DNA from: Haloarcula amylovorans
GTDB taxonomy: Archaea; Halobacteriota; Halobacteria; Halobacteriales; Haloarculaceae
DNA length: 43,822 nt
Reading direction: 5' to 3'
Assembly: GCF_004681185.1 (NCBI RefSeq)
Contig: NZ_SRIF01000017.1
Span: forward strand, 1 to 43,822
The notes under the pieces were generated by a model. That model was given only the letters and a program-made list of their open reading frames with translations, made no database searches and was not told where the DNA came from. Positions 41,040 to 43,822 of the stretch are shown in pieces (the first letter of the stretch is position 1; each line of letters opens with the position of its first letter). The position numbers and the translations under genes were made by a program.

Positions 41040-42854
41040 CTATCCGCTCTCCTTGCGAAGGTACGCAAACGGCAGAAAGAAGAGAAGAAACGCAGCGATC
41101 GAAACGACTGCGCCCGCGAGACTCGTCAGTAGCTGATAGATGTTGAACGGCTCGGGCTGGAAGGCGAGTTGGGTCTCTGCTGGACTGTAGTAGATCTCTT
41201 GGGTGGTGTTGGTCACGCCCGCAAACGAGACAGTGACGTAGAGATCACGTCGCTCGAGGACAACGCCGCCGTCGCTGTCTGTCGTCGCGCTGCTCTGGGT
41301 GGCGCCCGTCAGCCAGAGTGTTCGTCCGGCAAGTGGCTGGCCAGTAGTGGCGTCGGTCAGCTGGATTCGTGCGTGTGTCTCGTTCTGTGTCGTCGTCGAC
41401 AGCGTCGCGTTGTGTTCCTGCACGGAGCGTGTCTTCAGGGGTATCGGCTCGTTGTGGATATCCCGCACGCCCGTGATGGGCTGGTCGACGTTTTCGATGA
41501 CGATCGTCGAGTATCCGCGTGGGCGGACCGACGAGAGATTTACCTGTTCGTCGAGGGGTGCCCCACGCTGTGAAAGGTTGAAACCGTCTAGTCTGGTGAT
41601 TTCGGGTGCCGAGGCGACACTGTGGTTCTGGTCCCAGTGGAGCGTCGGCTGGTGGCGCTGGGCGATAAGCTGGAGTTCGAGGACGGTCGGGGCAGCGACG
41701 GACTGGCGGTGTGACTCGGTCGTTGCCAGCGTCTGGTTGCGGAAGGTCGTGTTGTCGAGCGAGTGGGTGACTGTCGCGTTCGATTCGGTGCCGACTCGGT
41801 GGCCACGGGTGGCATTGGTATACTGGCGCTGTGAATAGACACCCCAGACATTCTGGAGGCGACCAGTGTCTTTGAACCGGGCATAGCTCCAGAGACGCCG
41901 GTCACGGAGAGTGCGTGGCCCCTCGAACTGCAGGATAACCTTCTCGATGTCGGCCTCCGATCGGACGACTGTCTGGGTGACGCTCAACTTCTGGTTCGTC
42001 GTGACGACGACGCGAGTACGGTCTTGTACTGTCTGGGCGAACGACAATGACTCCGACGTCGTATTCGATTGCTGCCAACCGCTGCCCTCACGGACGTGCG
42101 TCGTGGTCTGTTTGGCGACAGTCGTGTTGATGGTCGCACTGACCTGCATGGTCGTCGGCTCGGTGGCCGTCGCGTTCGTGTATGTGAGCTGTCGCGGTGC
42201 GGTTTCATTCCCGGACCATGTCTGGTCGCCGATTTGCACCTGCCGCGAGACGTCCTGTTCGAGAAGCTCGTAAGTGACACAGGTCCTCGTGTCGCCGGAG
42301 ACAGTACACGTCTGATCTGGCAGTCGTGTCGCGTAGTCGAGATAGGTGCGGACCGTTCCACTACGAGGAAGCAACAACAAATCGCTCTCGTTCGTCTGGG
42401 CCGTAGTCGTATTGAAACGGGTGTGTGCTCCCGCGCGCGTGCCAAGTAACGTGATATGGGCATTAGTGACAACGGTGCCATTGGTGCGCTGAGAATCAGG
42501 GAACCACAGACTCGTCGAGTCGTTTCGTGAAATCGACTGTAGCTGTTCGAGCCGATATTCACTGAGTGTCTGCTGGCTTTGCCCGACGCGATACGGGGGC
42601 TGCGTCGTCGCGTAGGTGAAGTCACGCGTCCGGCTAACGTTTGCAACGGAGACGTTCTCCGCTTCTACAACATGGTCGAGTCCGGAAAGGACAAAGGGTG
42701 GGAGTGTTCCGGCTGTGGGATCCGGATCATCGGCGATATACGCTCGTGTCGCGTTGTTCGGTGGCGGACTGGCTGCTGTCGCGACAATACTCCCAATCGG
42801 GAGCACGAGAAGCACAGCGAACAGCAGACCGAGGATGGGATGGTTGGCCGTCAT
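41040..42854 (-). CDS. Secreted, glycosylation-rich surface protein with C-terminal anchor
   Basis: 604 residues from the ATG at 42854, chosen because a signal peptide starts there (HPILGLLFAVLLVLPIGSIVATA). The open frame runs 67 codons further upstream through the neighbouring gene, in a non-protein-like frame. The ectodomain is rich in Asn-X-Ser/Thr sequons. A late Ig/carboxypeptidase-regulatory module (IQLTDATTGQPLAGRTLWLTG) is followed by a span (LLTSLAGAVVSIAAFLLFFL) and a short basic tail. It sits between VirB2-like and VirB6-like genes, where a surface-exposed component of a mating or adhesion apparatus would be expected. No PGF-CTERM signal is present. Confidence 0.8.
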   Translation of the reverse strand: MTANHPILGLLFAVLLVLPIGSIVATAASPPPNNATRAYIADDPDPTAGTLPPFVLSGLDHVVEAENVSVANVSRTRDFTYATTQPPYRVGQSQQTLSEYRLEQLQSISRNDSTSLWFPDSQRTNGTVVTNAHITLLGTRAGAHTRFNTTTAQTNESDLLLLPRSGTVRTYLDYATRLPDQTCTVSGDTRTCVTYELLEQDVSRQVQIGDQTWSGNETAPRQLTYTNATATEPTTMQVSATINTTVAKQTTTHVREGSGWQQSNTTSESLSFAQTVQDRTRVVVTTNQKLSVTQTVVRSEADIEKVILQFEGPRTLRDRRLWSYARFKDTGRLQNVWGVYSQRQYTNATRGHRVGTESNATVTHSLDNTTFRNQTLATTESHRQSVAAPTVLELQLIAQRHQPTLHWDQNHSVASAPEITRLDGFNLSQRGAPLDEQVNLSSVRPRGYSTIVIENVDQPITGVRDIHNEPIPLKTRSVQEHNATLSTTTQNETHARIQLTDATTGQPLAGRTLWLTGATQSSATTDSDGGVVLERRDLYVTVSFAGVTNTTQEIYYSPAETQLAFQPEPFNIYQLLTSLAGAVVSIAAFLLFFLPFAYLRKESG

Positions 42855-42898
42855 TGCAGTCCAGCAAGTGCTATCTTGGCTGGCGAGCTCCCGAGCGT

Positions 42899-43234
42899 TT
42901 AGGGCATGACGGGGACGATCATGCCTGGTGCGAGGTTCTCGAAGAGGCCAACGAAGACATTGTAACTGACTGAGAGGACGATCATGCCGGCGCCGCCCCA
43001 CATCCCACGCCAACCCCATTGGGCGCGGTCGGCGCTGCGTCGGGACACAAACCAAACGGCCGCGCCAATGAGGAAGATGATCACGCCAAGTTGCCCGAGA
43101 GTGGTCGCGACGAATTCCTCAATCTGTGTGAGCGAGTCCGTGATCTCACTCTGTTGGGCGGCAGCCACGCCGGTACTTGTTATGACCGCAGTCAGCGCAA
43201 CTAAAAACCGTGTGACACCTTGCCGAAGGCGCAT
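42899..43234 (-). CDS. Small VirB2/TrbC-like membrane protein
   Basis: 111 residues. A signal peptide ending in GVAAAQQ is followed by a short helix and two spans (LGQLGVIIFLIGAAVWFV, GGAGMIVLSVSYNVFVGL) joined by a basic loop (SRRSADRAQWGWRG). This is the layout of VirB2/TrbC pilins, although the sequence itself gives no diagnostic motif. It is the first gene of the operon, with a TATA-like box about 29 bases before its ATG, and lies 44 bp before the next gene. Confidence 0.65.
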   Translation of the reverse strand: MRLRQGVTRFLVALTAVITSTGVAAAQQSEITDSLTQIEEFVATTLGQLGVIIFLIGAAVWFVSRRSADRAQWGWRGMWGGAGMIVLSVSYNVFVGLFENLAPGMIVPVMP

Positions 43235-43260
43235 ACGGATGGTACATCAGACTAGTGACT

Positions 43261-43266
43261 GTTAAA
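43261..43266 (-). promoter_or_regulatory. TATA-like box of the membrane-machine operon
   Basis: TTTAAC on the minus strand is centred about 29 bases before the ATG at 43234. The surrounding 40 bases are AT-rich. Confidence 0.45.
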
Positions 43267-43270
43267 GTAT

Positions 43271-43507
43271 TTGATTAACTTAATAACCTGTAATTTAGAC
43301 GTACTAGAGATCGGTCTAAATACCTATTCTAGACAGAGTACAGTGTTGAAATTACTGTTTAGCCGCATTCCGGTCCTGTGCGTCAAGGAACACAAGCGGT
43401 GGCACAGTCCAGAGCAGCTGTTTGTATTGCACTCAATCGATACGCTGGCTCGTGAATCCTATCGCAACACGGGCTACTTTTTAGAAATTCTAGCGCGGGA
43501 GAGCTAA
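43271..43507 (+). CDS. Doubtful 78-codon ORF beside the rRNA operon
   Basis: It opens with TTG at 43271 and reads a basic, Leu/Tyr-containing peptide with CVKEHKRWHSPEQLFVLHSI and DTLARESYRNTGYFLEILA. That part looks protein-like, but there is no credible start and the first 30 codons are not. It may be the remnant of a larger gene. It runs opposite to the rRNA operon. I cannot name it. Confidence 0.25.
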   Translation: MINLITCNLDVLEIGLNTYSRQSTVLKLLFSRIPVLCVKEHKRWHSPEQLFVLHSIDTLARESYRNTGYFLEILARES

Positions 43508-43544
43508 CCAACAATGTCTCTTTTTGCGTGATTCGTTGGTTAGC
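43503..43544. terminator. Hairpin GCTAACCAAC/GTTGGTTAGC
   Basis: A perfect 10-bp stem with a 22-base loop, about 220 bp downstream of the 5S gene. On the minus strand it could be a second terminator or a processing signal of the rRNA transcript. Confidence 0.4.
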
Positions 43545-43698
43545 GTCGAACCCTACGGAATGTGTGCGTACAGTATCTCACTGTCCGATGCTGATACTGC
43601 GAATACTGATGACGAGCCAGCAACGGTCCAGATCAAGCTTGGTCAGAAGCTAGGGAGTAGCGAGTCAGGAAACAGCACAGCGTTCTCAATACAGAAAA

Positions 43699-43733
43699 CC
43701 CACGCAGAGAGGATAGATGTCTCTCTGCGTGGG
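43699..43733 (-). terminator. Strong hairpin and T-run downstream of 5S rRNA
   Basis: CCCACGCAGAGAG pairs perfectly with CTCTCTGCGTGGG (13 bp) around a 9-base loop. On the minus strand TTTTCTGT follows at once. It lies about 30 bases past the 5S 3' end and is the likely terminator of the rRNA operon. Confidence 0.7.
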
Positions 43734-43764
43734 CTCGATGAGTGATAAGGAATGGAAATGAATG

Positions 43765-43822
43765 GTGGCGGCGAACCAAATTTCCCAGAGGCTCGCGCAC
43801 TCCAGTACTCGCTGGAACGCTG
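43765..43822 (-). rRNA. rrf: 5S ribosomal RNA, 3' part
   Basis: The reverse complement of the last 58 or so bases reads CAGCGTTCCAGCGAGTACTG, then GAGTGCGCGAGCCTCTGGGA and ending GGTTCGCCGCC. This is the conserved 3' half of haloarchaeal 5S rRNA. The gene runs off the right edge, so the 23S and 16S genes should lie just beyond, upstream on the same strand. No tRNA-Cys, often found behind 5S in haloarchaea, is seen in the next 500 bp. The exact 3' end is uncertain by a few bases. Confidence 0.9.

Noticed and set aside
43524..43745. 73-codon plus-strand frame ending near 5S rRNA
   Set aside because: Its end is made by the terminator hairpin of the rRNA operon read on the other strand; no start signal.
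1..43822. CRISPR arrays and tRNA genes
   Set aside because: No regularly spaced identical repeats and no T-arm/acceptor patterns of tRNAs were noticed by eye on either strand; the repeats near parA are irregularly spaced and too short for CRISPR.

Overview
The window is haloarchaeal (class Halobacteria). The proteins are acidic, genes of 50-65% GC sit in AT-richer spacers, and many starts are leaderless with a TATA-like box about 27-29 bases upstream. It also has PGF-CTERM surface proteins, a Bat-type HTH regulator, haloarchaeal TnpB elements, and the 3' end of a haloarchaeal 5S rRNA gene at the right edge (minus strand). ParA, integrases, decayed mobile genes and a conjugation-like cluster next to an rRNA operon suggest a secondary chromosome or megaplasmid, or an island-rich stretch of the main chromosome. 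This cannot be decided from the window alone.

Left part (1-13.1 kb): the tail of a very GC-rich gene ends at 126 and composition then changes sharply. A 3-hydroxyisobutyrate/tartronate-semialdehyde-type dehydrogenase and a PLP-dependent D-threonine aldolase/D-serine dehydratase-like enzyme follow. Next comes a graveyard (2.6-3.9 kb) with a broken maltose acetyltransferase, an unknown ORF and a broken tyrosine integrase. An intact tyrosine recombinase follows, then about 500 bp of GAATCA/TGATTCA repeats ending in the promoter of a parA gene that is coupled to an acidic partner gene. A decayed CPBP protease, an HTH/zinc-ribbon regulator, a two-gene ABC-2 exporter, an alpha/beta hydrolase and a SRPBCC protein complete this part.

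Central part (13.3-32.7 kb): a TnpB remnant abuts a MacB-like ABC transporter (two FtsX permeases and an ATPase). Directly upstream are two secreted PGF-CTERM proteins, which are archaeosortase substrates. Divergently from these runs a membrane protein-DUF4350-MoxR operon facing a DUF58-membrane protein-coiled-coil membrane protein operon, then a secreted protein, a large DUF4129-type surface protein, a DUF1616 protein and an AI-2E family permease. This resembles the MoxR/DUF58/DUF4350/DUF4129 cell-surface cassette of haloarchaea. It is interrupted by a decayed IS200/IS605-type tnpB whose first RuvC aspartate reads as glycine.

Right part (32.7-43.8 kb): a spacer holds a second patch of the parA-type repeats. 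A Bat-like regulator is divergent from an FAD monooxygenase. A polytopic membrane protein of unknown function and a GNAT acetyltransferase follow. A four-gene minus-strand operon then encodes a VirB2-like small membrane protein, a glycosylation-rich secreted protein, a VirB6/TrbL-like membrane protein and a membrane-anchored AAA+ ATPase. It starts about 530 bp downstream of the 5S rRNA gene and is separated from it by two strong hairpins.

The most promising candidates for undescribed biology are the 38.1-43.2 kb membrane-machine operon, the repeat/ParA/acidic-partner segregation cassette with a distant repeat patch, and the coupling of PGF-CTERM substrates with a MacB-like transporter beside the MoxR/DUF58 cassette.
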